This document shows positions 31,389 through 41,013 of a stretch of 64,000 bases of DNA, in pieces (position 1 is the stretch's first letter; each line of letters opens with the position of its first letter). The notes under the pieces were generated by a model, which saw only the letters and a list, made by a program, of their open reading frames with translations, was not told the DNA's origin and did no database searches. The position numbers and the translations under genes are program-made. The stretch is taken from the NCBI RefSeq assembly GCF_002847015.1, contig NZ_CP025085.1, forward strand, positions 3,100,001 through 3,164,000, given 5' to 3'. This DNA is from Prodigiosinella confusarubida (lineage in GTDB: Bacteria > Pseudomonadota > Gammaproteobacteria > Enterobacterales > Enterobacteriaceae).

Positions 31389-32963
31389 ATGTTGGACATA
31401 CCTGTTCACAGTATTCTCCTCAAGAATTTTTTAGGTAAATCACCAGACTGGTACAAACTCACCATACTGCTGTTTCTCGTTATAAACCCATTGCTGTTCT
31501 TTTTTGTCAGTACTTTCGCTGCTGGGTGGTTACTCGTCATCGAATTTATTTTCACTCTGGCCATGGCATTAAAATGTTACCCCTTGCAGCCAGGCGGATT
31601 ACTGGCACTGGAAGCGATATTCATTGGCATGACCAACCCAGACCAAGTGTGGCATGAAGTCACTGGCAACATTGAAGTTTTATTATTGTTAGTATTTATG
31701 GTTGCCGGCATCTACTTCATGAAACAGCTGTTGCTGTTTGTGTTTACCCGCTTACTACTAAATATCCATTCAAAAATTGGGTTATCTCTTGCCTTCTGTA
31801 TTGCGGCAGCGTTTCTTTCCGCATTTCTGGATGCATTGACCGTGATTGCGGTTATTATTAGCGTAGCAGTTGGTTTTTATGATATTTATCATCGATTTGC
31901 CTCGAGTCAGGGTGAGTACACGGATATCAATGATGATAGCGGCCTGACAGAAGAGGCGCATAAACAATCACTAGAACAGTTCCGCAGCTTCCTACGCAGC
32001 CTGTTGATGCATGCCGGTGTTGGCACAGCATTGGGAGGAGTGATGACCATGGTAGGCGAACCGCAAAACCTGATTATTGCCAAAAGCGCGGGTTGGGATT
32101 TCGTCAGTTTCTTTCTGCGGATGACCCCTGTTACCATGCCAGTATTCTTATCCGGCATTCTAATTTGTGTTCTGGTTGAACGCTTTAAGCTGTTTGGGTA
32201 CGGCAGTACATTGCCCGCCATTGTGCGCAATGTGCTGCAAGACTATGACCGGGAAGCAACAGCCAAACGTACGTCACAGGATCGTGCTCGTCTGGTAATA
32301 CAGGCTCTCATTGGCATCTGGTTGATTATCGCGCTGGCGTTTCATTTTGCTGAAGTAGGATTAATCGGCCTATCGGTGATTATCCTTGCCACTTCTCTCG
32401 GCGGCATCACAGAAGAACATGCTATTGGGAAAGCCTTCCAGGATGCGCTACCTTTTACCGCCCTGCTGACAGTCTTTTTTACTATTGTGGCAGTGATCAT
32501 TGATCAGCATTTGTTTAGCCCTATCATTAATTTTGTCTTGCGATCATCTTCCAGTTCACAGATGACGCTGTTTTATCTGTTCAATGGTCTACTGTCATCT
32601 ATTTCAGATAACGTGTTTGTGGGTTCGGTTTATATCAATGAAGCACGGCACGCCTACGAGCAAGGAAGCATTTCTCTGCGACAGTTTGAATTGTTGGCCG
32701 TGGCCATTAATACCGGGACCAATCTACCTTCAGTGGCAACACCAAATGGTCAGGCAGCATTTCTGTTTCTGTTGACATCTACACTGGCCCCCTTGATTCG
32801 TCTCTCTTATGGCCGAATGGTTTGGATGGCGCTACCTTATGCCATAACGATGACACTGGTCGGCTTGCTGTGCGTCGAGTATACACTGGTCCCACTTACC
32901 GATATCTTTTTGAAATTGCAATGGATTACCTATCCGACAATTCCTTTATCAGTCGGTCATTAA
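31389..32963 (+). CDS. nhaB: Na+/H+ antiporter NhaB
   Basis: An inner-membrane sodium/proton antiporter with about 12 predicted helices and 524 residues from the ATG at 31389 ([23 protein letters not shown]). The family start segment [12 protein letters not shown] and the conserved [20 protein letters not shown] (about residue 215) are present. The open frame reaches 31350, but the upstream part is A-rich leader sequence. It lies between fadR and dsbB as in E. coli. Confidence 0.94.
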   Translation: MLDIPVHSILLKNFLGKSPDWYKLTILLFLVINPLLFFFVSTFAAGWLLVIEFIFTLAMALKCYPLQPGGLLALEAIFIGMTNPDQVWHEVTGNIEVLLLLVFMVAGIYFMKQLLLFVFTRLLLNIHSKIGLSLAFCIAAAFLSAFLDALTVIAVIISVAVGFYDIYHRFASSQGEYTDINDDSGLTEEAHKQSLEQFRSFLRSLLMHAGVGTALGGVMTMVGEPQNLIIAKSAGWDFVSFFLRMTPVTMPVFLSGILICVLVERFKLFGYGSTLPAIVRNVLQDYDREATAKRTSQDRARLVIQALIGIWLIIALAFHFAEVGLIGLSVIILATSLGGITEEHAIGKAFQDALPFTALLTVFFTIVAVIIDQHLFSPIINFVLRSSSSSQMTLFYLFNGLLSSISDNVFVGSVYINEARHAYEQGSISLRQFELLAVAINTGTNLPSVATPNGQAAFLFLLTSTLAPLIRLSYGRMVWMALPYAITMTLVGLLCVEYTLVPLTDIFLKLQWITYPTIPLSVGH

Positions 32964-33281
32964 TCCAGATAAGTTGTATATAGTATGGGGTAGGACTGGT
33001 AATATTAGCACCGGTCCTGCCTCAGGCAGTATTGAAAACCAACGTGATTTTACGCAGCAAAAGCCTATCCTGTCAGGCGTTGTTGACACAGCCACTTGAT
33101 AATGATTACAACACCCAGGCGCACCAGAAAAATATCTTTCTGACATTAGAAAACAGTCGTTGTTGCATGAGTATGATCTGATTCAATATGGTAAATGATT
33201 GCGTCCTAATGGGATAAGTTTTACATGATGGCAGTGAGTTTCCACTACCAATTCGATTGTTTCTAGTATGGAATTTTTGTT
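32964..33281. other. nhaB-dsbB interval (318 bases)
   Basis: There is no gene here. A weak hairpin (AGGACTGGT with ACCGGTCCT, about 32990-33016) may terminate nhaB. The AT-rich second half (33200-33280) probably carries the dsbB promoter. I see no clear -35/-10 pair. Confidence 0.4.
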
Positions 33282-33812
33282 ATGTTGCGATTTTTGAACC
33301 GTTGCTCCCGTAAGCGCGGCACTTGGCTACTAATGGCATTAACGGCCTTTGTCCTTGAATTGGTCGCGCTTTACTTCCAGCATGTGATGCTACTGAAACC
33401 CTGTGTGCTGTGCATTTATCAACGTAGTGCGCTGTTTGGCATTATGGGTGCCGGTCTGGTGGGAGCTATTGCTCCGTCAACCCTTCTGCGCTATCCCGCT
33501 ATTGCATTATGGATATACAGTGCGGCAGAAGGCTTGGGGCTGGCCATAAAGCATACTGATGTTCAATTGCATCCTTCACCATTTAACACCTGTGACTTCT
33601 TTGTCAGTTTTCCATCCTGGCTACCGCTGGATAAATGGCTACCTGCTATTTTCAGCGCTACCGGAGACTGTGCTGAACGTCAATGGCATTTTATGAATCT
33701 GGAAATGCCACAATGGATGATAGTGATCTTTGGTGCCTATCTGCTGGTCGCTGTACTGGTCTTGGTTGCACAACCTTTCCGGCCTAAACGGCGTGACCTT
33801 TTCGGACGTTAA
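33282..33812 (+). CDS. dsbB: Disulfide bond formation protein DsbB
   Basis: An inner-membrane protein that reoxidises DsbA and passes electrons to ubiquinone. The 176 residues equal E. coli DsbB. The four conserved redox cysteines are present: the CVLC pair in [12 protein letters not shown] (about 41/44) and the periplasmic pair in NTCDFFVSF and TGDCAERQ. Four membrane helices are evident. It is the last typical core gene before the accessory region and prophage. Confidence 0.97.
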   Translation: MLRFLNRCSRKRGTWLLMALTAFVLELVALYFQHVMLLKPCVLCIYQRSALFGIMGAGLVGAIAPSTLLRYPAIALWIYSAAEGLGLAIKHTDVQLHPSPFNTCDFFVSFPSWLPLDKWLPAIFSATGDCAERQWHFMNLEMPQWMIVIFGAYLLVAVLVLVAQPFRPKRRDLFGR

Positions 33813-33836
33813 TCCACTCCCCGCCATGATTGGGCA

Positions 33837-34034
33837 TTATTTGGCCCAATCATGCTTATAAACATAGCTAGCATTAAAAAACGTTGATCTGCTCCCCCTT
33901 TGGCTAGAGCTTGATAGCCGTTTCCTGTCACTACTATTTGTCATTTCGTCGTTAAAGATATTCAACCCGTGTTCAATTGGGCCAAGGTGATCCTGAGTTA
34001 TCACATCTGAGACTTCTATTTGAACATTTAGCAT
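33837..34034 (-). pseudogene. Truncated GNAT-acetyltransferase-like reading frame
   Basis: A 65-codon frame with a good ribosome binding site (GAGGACAAT). Its first about 40 residues, including ITQDHLGPIEHGLNIFNDE and TNSSDRKRL, resemble the N terminus of small GNAT acetyltransferases of the type that continues into an acetyl-CoA-binding LRGxGxG core. Here the frame becomes compositionally different and ends before any such core, so it looks like a 3'-truncated remnant. The similarity is from memory and would need alignment. Confidence 0.35.
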
Positions 34035-34331
34035 ATTGTCCTCTTATGATTGACTACTATTCTTCCTTGAACCGTTCCCCTGCCACCTTATTCCCGGGAT
34101 TCAGATCAGAGTGCAACGTCTTGACGAGGCGGTGAGCTCTTGGCCCCATTTTCTTGAGCTATTATTTATAATTGAAGCGCTAGAGAACGACTAGCATTGA
34201 GATTAACGCTGGCAAGAGTGGAATTTCCATCGAGATGGCAGTAACACTGTGTTGCCCGTGTGGGAATTGCTAAAACAGATAACAATACGGTGACAGCCTG
34301 ACTCGATCGTGCATCAAAAGGGAGAGACTCA

Positions 34332-35342
34332 ATGGCGCTACGCTTGCTCGAATTGGTGTTGCAGGAGAGGGATAGCGGCGACGTCCGCGAGCTTCTTAAG
34401 GATTGCAAGGTACTTGAACACCGACATATCCGGTTGACCGATGACGAAGTGCTGGTGCGCATTCTGTTGGATGCTGTGCAAAGTGAAACGGTATTGGATT
34501 TACTGGAGAAACAATACACCGGCAGAGAGGGCTACCGGGTAATGGTCCTGCCGGTCGAAGCGACATTGCCACGCGCCCAAGTGGAACCAGAGGAAACTGC
34601 CGCGCCCGAACCATCTGCGCCAGAAGAAAAAACGCCCGAGCGGATCGGCCGTGAAGAGTTATATGAAGACATTAAGAACGGCGCGCAATTGTCACGGGTC
34701 TATATGGCACTGGTGGCGCTGTCCACGGTGGTGGCGGCCATTGGCCTGCACCATAACAACGTGGCTGTCATTATCGGAGCAATGGTAATTGCGCCGCTGC
34801 TCGGTCCAAGCATTGCGCTGTCGCTCGGCATTACATTAGGCGATGTGTCGCTGCTTCGAAAAGGGCTCCTGACGGCGCTGGCAGGGAATGCGTCGGCATT
34901 GGTATTGTCCGTGCTCATCGGTTTACTTCTGAACGTGGACCCGACGTTGTCCGAATTGGCGTTGCGCACCCAAGTAGGTCTGGGCGACATCGTGCTGGCA
35001 CTGGCGTCCGGCTGCGCAGGCGCGTTGGCATTCACAACGGGAGTATCGACTGCATTGATTGGCGTCATGGTGGCGGTAGCAATGTTGCCGCCACTAGTGA
35101 CCTCAGGTCTGCTGTTTGGTGGTGGGCATCCTACCTTGGCCATGGGAGCCCTTTCGCTGTTTCTGGTGAACTTGATTTGTGTGAATCTGGCGGGAGTAAC
35201 GACGTTTTTGATACAGGGTATCAAACCGACGAACTGGTGGGATAAGGTTCAGGCCAAGAAAGCCACGCGTATTGCGATTGCGCTATCGATTGTCCTGTTG
35301 GCGGTGCTGGTCGGCATAATCCTGCTAGTACACAAGGGTTGA
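34332..35342 (+). CDS. DUF389 (TIGR00341-type) membrane protein
   Basis: A 336-residue protein with a soluble N-terminal ferredoxin-like region (about 1-95), a Pro/Glu-rich linker (about 75-115) and at least six hydrophobic segments from about residue 125 onward. Conserved DUF389 marks are VIIGAMVIAPLLGPSIALSLG and VAMLPPLVTSGLL. The family has no established function. The gene looks GC-richer than its neighbours, suggesting it arrived separately. The 297 bases before it (34035-34331) hold no other gene. Confidence 0.8.
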   Translation: MALRLLELVLQERDSGDVRELLKDCKVLEHRHIRLTDDEVLVRILLDAVQSETVLDLLEKQYTGREGYRVMVLPVEATLPRAQVEPEETAAPEPSAPEEKTPERIGREELYEDIKNGAQLSRVYMALVALSTVVAAIGLHHNNVAVIIGAMVIAPLLGPSIALSLGITLGDVSLLRKGLLTALAGNASALVLSVLIGLLLNVDPTLSELALRTQVGLGDIVLALASGCAGALAFTTGVSTALIGVMVAVAMLPPLVTSGLLFGGGHPTLAMGALSLFLVNLICVNLAGVTTFLIQGIKPTNWWDKVQAKKATRIAIALSIVLLAVLVGIILLVHKG

Positions 35343-35651
35343 ATAGGATGGGAAAAAACATGCCCCACGCATATTCTGTGTGACCAATAATACCATATAA
35401 ATCAGATGTTCAACGCGCCCAATCAGGCTTGTTGAGGACAGGCAGTAGTATTTCTCAGCTCTGCGTCTTTGTCCGAATTATCTGAGTAAAAAGCCATAGT
35501 TACCGCAGTCGATTTATGCTCTTACGTTCTCTTTTAGATCGTCTGCGGTATTTTTATGTCCCATCCATGCCCCACAGTCCGCAGCTCTCTTTATTCGTCA
35601 CTCATATGCCTGTACTATCAATAGTGTTACTTCACATACAAAAACGAAATC
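35343..35651. other. Left junction region of the prophage (309 bases)
   Basis: This interval holds no tRNA, no integrase fragment and no gene. It is AT-rich and lies between the DUF389 gene and the first prophage-side gene. The left attachment site should fall here or slightly to the left, but its partner would be outside the window, so I cannot define it. Confidence 0.4.
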
Positions 35652-35873
35652 ATGAAAACCATTGATTATCACGGAACGACGATCTGCGTATTAGACGACA
35701 ACGACATGCTGACAGATTGCCCGATAGGCTCTTATGCAGTTATCGAAGACTCTGGATTTTATGTTGCTGTTCGTGTCGATGAGAAAGACGCGCCAACAAT
35801 TCACACAGACCCAGTCCCCACACTTGAGGATGCACTCGACATTATCGCCGAGCAGCATGCGTTCTTTTCTTAA
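35652..35873 (+). CDS. Small acidic protein of unknown function
   Basis: A 73-residue acidic protein with no recognised domain. It is convergent with the last tail gene, whose stop it overlaps by a few bases. The frame is clean and starts with ATG after a poor ribosome binding site. It could be the last prophage gene or a host remnant. The composition (Asp/Glu about 22 percent) and lack of cysteines beyond two give no functional hint. Confidence 0.5.
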   Translation: MKTIDYHGTTICVLDDNDMLTDCPIGSYAVIEDSGFYVAVRVDEKDAPTIHTDPVPTLEDALDIIAEQHAFFS

Positions 35874-36406
35874 GATGCGCGAACAATCCTATTAGTAATG
35901 TAGAAATAATCAATACCTCTATATCTCCAGTCAAATCTGAACCTGACCGCTCGACCGACAAAAAAACCGTTCAAGTAGAATCCGGAAAAATTTAGGCCGA
36001 GTCGTATTGGCGTAACTTTAGCTTTAAATGAAACGGGATTAGGATATGGAGTCTTGTAGGCTTCAGTGCCATTTGTAGCCATGGAATATTCCATGTCATC
36101 ATCATCTATAGCGACAACTTGCGAGCTAGTAAGTTGGTAATCAGTTCCTGTTGGATAGAATGCAAATCCGTCACCTGTTTGAGTCATAGTTACCCACGTA
36201 GATGTGGAGGGGGTAATATACAGGCTATTCCCCTCACTAGGGTCCCACTGAACCGGTTCGGACGGAGTTGCGGGGAATATTTTTTTAAACGTCCCGTTAT
36301 CATTAATCCATGCTGCAGCGACGGATTTAAATTTTCCACTATCATTGATATTCAGCGCAGTGACCGGGGCGAAAACGCCCCCAGAATTTTTGCGATAAAT
36401 CGGCAT
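35870..36406 (-). CDS. Unknown protein of the tail-fibre end
   Basis: A 178-residue protein starting two bases after the tail-fibre stop with its ribosome binding site (GGAGGAATAACC) inside the fibre's end, so it is translationally linked to it. The N-terminal part repeats short segments (FAPVTALNINDSGKF, FKSVAAAWINDNGTF) reminiscent of virion adhesin linkers, followed by a beta-rich region. It may be a receptor-binding or fibre-capping protein. I cannot name a family. Confidence 0.65.
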   Translation of the reverse strand: MPIYRKNSGGVFAPVTALNINDSGKFKSVAAAWINDNGTFKKIFPATPSEPVQWDPSEGNSLYITPSTSTWVTMTQTGDGFAFYPTGTDYQLTSSQVVAIDDDDMEYSMATNGTEAYKTPYPNPVSFKAKVTPIRLGLNFSGFYLNGFFVGRAVRFRFDWRYRGIDYFYITNRIVRAS

Positions 36407-36408
36407 GG

Positions 36409-38484
36409 TTATTCCTCCACCTGATACCAGATATGGCCTGCACTATAACTGCTGGCATCGGTCGGCACCGCATCGGTCGAAATGGTGTAACTCACTCCGA
36501 GGTTTTGTCGCGCCACTGTCGCATTCGTCACATCAGAAAGGTTATTAGCAGACGTCAAGAATCCGCTCCCCTCTTTTAACCACGAACTAAAAGCTGGCGT
36601 CGTGGCTGTGGTATCAACACAGTAGCGGTGATAAACCTCCGTTGTGTTATAGGGATAATAAATCTGGCGAAGACCAGTGGCGGTGGTTTTAATTACATCC
36701 AGCATGCCGGCCAGTGCAACCGGATAATTCCGTGCCAGCGTCGCACTGCTGGTTAAGGACTGAAACTTACGGCCCGGTGAAAGCACAGTATTCAAATTTT
36801 CAGTGCCGAGCGTTACGTTAGCCTGTGGAACGGCACCAACATCATCAGCGGTCAGACTGTCTTGGGTTGCCAGTGCTTTTAATCCCAGATTGGTTCGTGC
36901 CGTTGCTTGTGCTGTGCTGCCCTTTCCCGCTATTTCAGCGAGGTTTTCGTTAATCTGGAGATATGTTTCCTCCTCCTCAATTTCTATTGACGTAATCACT
37001 AATGACTCAGTGACTCCCGAGTTTGTCCCTGTCAGTGACAGCGTTGCCGTTCCTGCTCCACTGATGGTCAGCGTGCCACTACTGGACAGTGATGCGATAG
37101 ATGAATCAGAAGATGAGGCGTTTACTGTCTCGGTATAATTATCAGGGAAATAGGTTACCGCGATCGAATAGCTGTTACCGGCAATCAATTCTGAAGGAGC
37201 AGAACCGATGGAAATGGCGGTCAGATAAACATGCTGGGTGATCGTTGCCGTTGACGCCAGGCCAGTAGAGATACTGGCAATAATAGTCTGCGTGCCGCTT
37301 TCGCCCGTCTTTGACGTATACAGACCGTTACTGTCAATACTGCCCAGCGAACTATCCGATACAGTCCACGACACTGGATAATTGTCAGCCAGGGTACCCG
37401 GTAATACCGTGGCCGAGAATAGCTGTGTCAATCCCGCATTCAGCGTTTTGGTTCCCGGCGTAATGACAATCGCAGTAGGTGTCTGTTCTCCGGCAACGGC
37501 CTCGGCCTTGTCGGTTTTAATAATATACATCGCAGCAATGTTGGTTGGTCGAGTTTCAGTGGCTGTACGCACCACACGCGATGCATCAAACGAATATTTA
37601 CGCAACTCAAGATCGTCCTGATTGCCAGGATCACCAGTGCCGACACCACCTTCATCAGCAAACGCCCCAGAGACACCCTGACCCGCTCGACTGGTGGCCA
37701 CAATATCAGCAATAAACGAACCGGTAATGTTCTGCAATGCATCGTCCTGATAAGACCCGATGCTTCTCGATGAGTCAGGATCAATGGTAGACCCATTGGC
37801 CCAGGCACGCACAAAACGCCCTCGCCAGTCAGGAACGCGCCCGCCTGGATATATTGCGACCAGCTTCGGGTTTTCGCTTATATCAAAACTCTGCCCGTTC
37901 AGTTCCAGCCATCCATCCGGCGGTGTAGAAGCACTCCATAGGATGATCGCTCCAACTGGTAACAGGTAGGGTGCCATTGCCTCGGTAATGGTCGATTTCA
38001 GCTTGTTGTCCAGATAGGATGCCGCAGCATGCAAACGTCGGGGGGTGATCACCTGCGTGCTGCCTTCACCAGCAATCGCTTCCTCTTCGGTCGCCTCAAG
38101 CTGGATATACACCTGCCATTTAGTTTCGTCGACACCCGGTGTCGCGGTGTTATTGTCGACGAGCGACAGGTACAACACGCCGTTATATTCTACGACGACA
38201 CCAGCATCATAGCCGAACGCGGCGCCGTTGTTATTCGCTGTCGTGATCCACTCTGGATATGTGTTTGTCTGGTACTGACGAATAGCCGTGGTAATAGCGT
38301 TCAGTACACTATTCATCGCCTCGCGTTCAACGGGTTTCGCGTTCGCATCAGCCGCCGGGTCTTTTGCGTAGTCCGGCCCCCATCCCGAGGGATAGTTCAC
38401 ACTACCATCGCTGGTAGTAGTGTCGGGAATGGCCTGGGTATCTCCGCTTGACGCGAACGGCACACGGAAAAATTTCTGATCCAT
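36409..38484 (-). CDS. Tail fibre with collar domain and bacterial Ig-like repeats
   Basis: A 691-residue fibre. The N terminus (about 1-150) is baseplate-attaching. A phage tail-collar domain follows (about 175-300, LLPVGAIILWSASTPPDGW and GRVPDWRGRFVRAWANG). Two or more Big_2-type Ig-like domains come next (about 340-510, with TLNAGLTQLFSATVLPG and SWTVSDSSLGSIDSNGLYT). The C-terminal region (about 520-691) has a repetitive NLGLKAL and NNLSDV pattern like other phage fibre tips. Having the collar domain in the middle with Ig domains after it is a less common order. It is preceded by a terminator, so it may be transcribed partly on its own. Confidence 0.85.
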   Translation of the reverse strand: MDQKFFRVPFASSGDTQAIPDTTTSDGSVNYPSGWGPDYAKDPAADANAKPVEREAMNSVLNAITTAIRQYQTNTYPEWITTANNNGAAFGYDAGVVVEYNGVLYLSLVDNNTATPGVDETKWQVYIQLEATEEEAIAGEGSTQVITPRRLHAAASYLDNKLKSTITEAMAPYLLPVGAIILWSASTPPDGWLELNGQSFDISENPKLVAIYPGGRVPDWRGRFVRAWANGSTIDPDSSRSIGSYQDDALQNITGSFIADIVATSRAGQGVSGAFADEGGVGTGDPGNQDDLELRKYSFDASRVVRTATETRPTNIAAMYIIKTDKAEAVAGEQTPTAIVITPGTKTLNAGLTQLFSATVLPGTLADNYPVSWTVSDSSLGSIDSNGLYTSKTGESGTQTIIASISTGLASTATITQHVYLTAISIGSAPSELIAGNSYSIAVTYFPDNYTETVNASSSDSSIASLSSSGTLTISGAGTATLSLTGTNSGVTESLVITSIEIEEEETYLQINENLAEIAGKGSTAQATARTNLGLKALATQDSLTADDVGAVPQANVTLGTENLNTVLSPGRKFQSLTSSATLARNYPVALAGMLDVIKTTATGLRQIYYPYNTTEVYHRYCVDTTATTPAFSSWLKEGSGFLTSANNLSDVTNATVARQNLGVSYTISTDAVPTDASSYSAGHIWYQVEE

Positions 38485-38501
38485 TTATTGATCTCCAGAA
38501 A

Positions 38502-38526
38502 TGAAAAAACCGCGAGGTGCGGCCAT
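38502..38526 (-). terminator. Terminator before the tail-fibre gene
   Basis: On the minus strand CCGCACCTCGCGG forms a short hairpin followed by TTTTTTC. It separates the DUF2612 gene from the fibre gene. Confidence 0.65.
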
Positions 38527-38555
38527 TGGAATATTGGTTTAGTGGGTTATTACAA

Positions 38556-39407
38556 TTAGGGGTATGACGCCTCAACGTTCACCCATTCGCATAGTGGCGT
38601 CAGGACCTGAGCACGAGCTACAACAATGAAATCGGCGCCGACATTTGGTGTGGCACTAAAATTACCATCAGCATCGGTGACCAGTCGTTCTGTCACCGTA
38701 GCGCCACTTGGCAGCGTGTAAATCAGCGTGATATCGACATCAGACACGATAATACCCGCATTCGCTGTCAGATCGCCGGATAACACGCTATTGGCGAGCG
38801 TGATGGTTAATTTCAGATTGGTGTAAATCTTAATGCCGTCGCCGTGCCAGAATGGAGCGCAGAAATTGGCATAGTGCTGGCCGAATCCGAACGGTTTGTA
38901 TGTGAGAACGCGAACATCCTTCATCCCAACACCTTGCGGTCTGGGTATCAGATCGTAATCACGGATTAATTTTTGCGTGCCAACATCGACGTTATGCGTG
39001 AACCAGATCAGGCGCATTGTCATGTCCTGCCCGTCCAATAACCGAGTTGGTTCATTCATGATGTAGTCGGCAGAAAACTGGATTTCGTCAATTGTGGCCG
39101 CGCTATTGTTCTTGAATATTTTCGCCTTGATCATTCGGCGAAATAGCTCGTCATTAACTGGTGCGGGTTGGCACGCTGGATAGAACGTCCCGATCGGGCG
39201 TGTGCGATAACCAACGATTCGCCCGCAGATATCAAGTTGCTCCCCCTCCGCCGTGTTGATATTCAGCATCTGTTGAATTTTGTCGGCCTGGTCTTCTATG
39301 TTGGCCTGTGCGATATCCGGTAATGTTTTTAACCATGCAATCAGTTTCGTGGCGTTTTTATACTGCCAATAGGCGCGGGAAAGTGCTTTTTTCTGGTGGT
39401 CATACAT
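38556..39407 (-). CDS. DUF2612 baseplate protein
   Basis: A 283-residue protein with the DUF2612 core: an N-terminal helical part (YWQYKNATKLIAWLKTLPDI) and INTAEGEQLDICGRIVGYRT, then a conserved middle segment. The C-terminal part adds a beta-rich extension (about 205-283). In contractile-tail phages this protein follows the gpJ baseplate wedge and connects to the fibre, comparable to P2 gpI. It overlaps gpJ by eight bases. Confidence 0.85.
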   Translation of the reverse strand: MYDHQKKALSRAYWQYKNATKLIAWLKTLPDIAQANIEDQADKIQQMLNINTAEGEQLDICGRIVGYRTRPIGTFYPACQPAPVNDELFRRMIKAKIFKNNSAATIDEIQFSADYIMNEPTRLLDGQDMTMRLIWFTHNVDVGTQKLIRDYDLIPRPQGVGMKDVRVLTYKPFGFGQHYANFCAPFWHGDGIKIYTNLKLTITLANSVLSGDLTANAGIIVSDVDITLIYTLPSGATVTERLVTDADGNFSATPNVGADFIVVARAQVLTPLCEWVNVEASYP

Positions 39408-40602
39408 AGGTCACCTCGATGTTGTCTACACTAAAAACACCGAGCTGGTTAAACGCAATATCGACAGCCACACCATTCATTGTTGCCGCCGAGGTGCCAA
39501 CGTAAATCGTATTCACAAATCCATCGCCAGCAACAATATAGTTAACAGGCGTAAACAGTCGCCCCGCGCCAACGTTCTCTCCGATATGAAACCCGGTTTT
39601 TGCAAACCCGGGAGTCCGTCCAAATCCAATACTGGCATATTCGACGATTGCGCTTTTGATGCTCGCGTCATCAAATCGACGATCACTGGCGATTTCGACA
39701 CGGACAAAAATAGAAATGAACTCAGGTCGGAAAAATGTGGCATTAAAGGGATTTCCGCCAGGCGTAACCGTATCAATGCTGATCTTGTTGGGGATACCTT
39801 CGTTATAACGATTCAAACCACAACCAGGGTTTTTCCTTTTCGCCATAGTTGCCACGATGTCATCTATCTCACCACCATCGATGAAAATCGCCATGGAATG
39901 CCCATAAACACCGTTTTTATCCAGCACCGATTCGGTATTCTCGTAAATGCGACGCTGTTTAACCCCGTCCAGATTGACCAGCGCGGCATCGATATTGTCA
40001 ATCTGGTTATTGCCGGGGAACGCAACAGATTCATTGCGGCGAATGCGAAATACATTATCGGATTCCTCATCCTTCCCCAGCGATGCCGGATTATTATTTG
40101 TAACTGAGGTGATGCCACCAATTGGCGTAGCAATAATGGACAGGTTGTTGCTATTCCCTCCCTGAGCACCAGCCGTTGTGCATGTCACATTAACGGAGGA
40201 CGAACCGCTATTGTTTGTCACTACAGTGTTGTCGGTTGCCCACAGCGTGTTAGTAATACGATTGCGAACCAGCGTACCCACCGGGATTTCTACTAATGGG
40301 ATGCCTGTAAATGTGACGGTGGCAGTGGAGAACGTCGCATCAAGCCGTGTAATACCAGCAAACGCCGCGATACGGTCAAGTTGCTGGCCGATGGCTGAAT
40401 TCGGATCAGCGGAGTGGTAAGCGCTGATAACAGCCTCATCAAGATTTGCCAACATCTCGCACCATGCAGCAATAATGAGCCCGTCCGGTGATTCAGGATT
40501 GATATTCCAGCCATCATCAATATCCAGGTAGCGCTGACGCATCACCATAATATAGCTATTCAGCGTTTTGCCGGTTACACCGTCTTTGGTAATTTCAGCC
40601 AT
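39400..40602 (-). CDS. Baseplate wedge protein J-like
   Basis: A 400-residue member of the phage baseplate J / gp6 wedge family, which polymerises into the ring around the hub. The family pattern is visible at GQQLDRIAAFAGITR, IPVGTLVRNRIT and DNVFRIRRNESVAFPGNNQ. The gene starts exactly where gp25-like ends (shared base at 40602), so expression is coupled. Confidence 0.9.
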   Translation of the reverse strand: MAEITKDGVTGKTLNSYIMVMRQRYLDIDDGWNINPESPDGLIIAAWCEMLANLDEAVISAYHSADPNSAIGQQLDRIAAFAGITRLDATFSTATVTFTGIPLVEIPVGTLVRNRITNTLWATDNTVVTNNSGSSSVNVTCTTAGAQGGNSNNLSIIATPIGGITSVTNNNPASLGKDEESDNVFRIRRNESVAFPGNNQIDNIDAALVNLDGVKQRRIYENTESVLDKNGVYGHSMAIFIDGGEIDDIVATMAKRKNPGCGLNRYNEGIPNKISIDTVTPGGNPFNATFFRPEFISIFVRVEIASDRRFDDASIKSAIVEYASIGFGRTPGFAKTGFHIGENVGAGRLFTPVNYIVAGDGFVNTIYVGTSAATMNGVAVDIAFNQLGVFSVDNIEVTYV

Positions 40603-40952
40603 CAGATAATTTCCTCGTCAAACAGCAATTCGAACTGTTCGTTATTGATATCCATCAGCGCGGCGTAAATAGTGATTTTTCGTGTGGGCTGGTCGATGTT
40701 GAATTCAAAACGGGTGATACCGACTACACCCGGCGAAGTCAAAATTCGCTGCTTGATATTGGCTGCGGCAATGTCTGTTTGGGTTTTACCGAGGACGCTC
40801 TGAAACCACTGAGTACCCTCCGTGGCATCAAGAAAATACTCACTGAAAAATAGCCTCAACCGTCTGATAATTCCCTGCCGAGTCGCCTCTTTACCGGTTA
40901 CAAAATGCTCATCGTGCGTGACAATGTCACCATCTGCAAAATTTCGGATCAC
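40602..40952 (-). CDS. Baseplate wedge protein gp25/GPW-like
   Basis: A 116-residue protein of the gp25-like lysozyme-fold wedge family (without lytic activity), which contacts the sheath and starts sheath assembly in contractile systems. Conserved pattern: GIIRRLRLFFSEYFLDATEGT and IKQRILTSPGVVGITRFEF, the latter typical of this family. Terminator-like sequence precedes it. Confidence 0.85.
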   Translation of the reverse strand: MIRNFADGDIVTHDEHFVTGKEATRQGIIRRLRLFFSEYFLDATEGTQWFQSVLGKTQTDIAAANIKQRILTSPGVVGITRFEFNIDQPTRKITIYAALMDINNEQFELLFDEEII

Positions 40953-40965
40953 GGCTGAATCCCCA

Positions 40966-40992
40966 TAAAAAAAACCCAGCGGATGCCGGGAC
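40966..40992 (-). terminator. Terminator between spike and wedge genes
   Basis: On the minus strand CCCGGCATCCGCTGGG forms a short stem followed by TTTTTTTT. It lies after the spike gene. Confidence 0.7.
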
Positions 40993-41013
40993 CTGATGTG
41001 TGATGGCTAGGTG

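Noticed and set aside
35360-35580. Short direct repeat CATGCCCCAC in the prophage junction
   Set aside because: Ten bases are too short to call an attachment site, and the other prophage end is outside the window.
39586-40107. 173-codon plus-strand frame
   Set aside because: Antisense to the baseplate J gene, with no start signal and protein-unlike composition.
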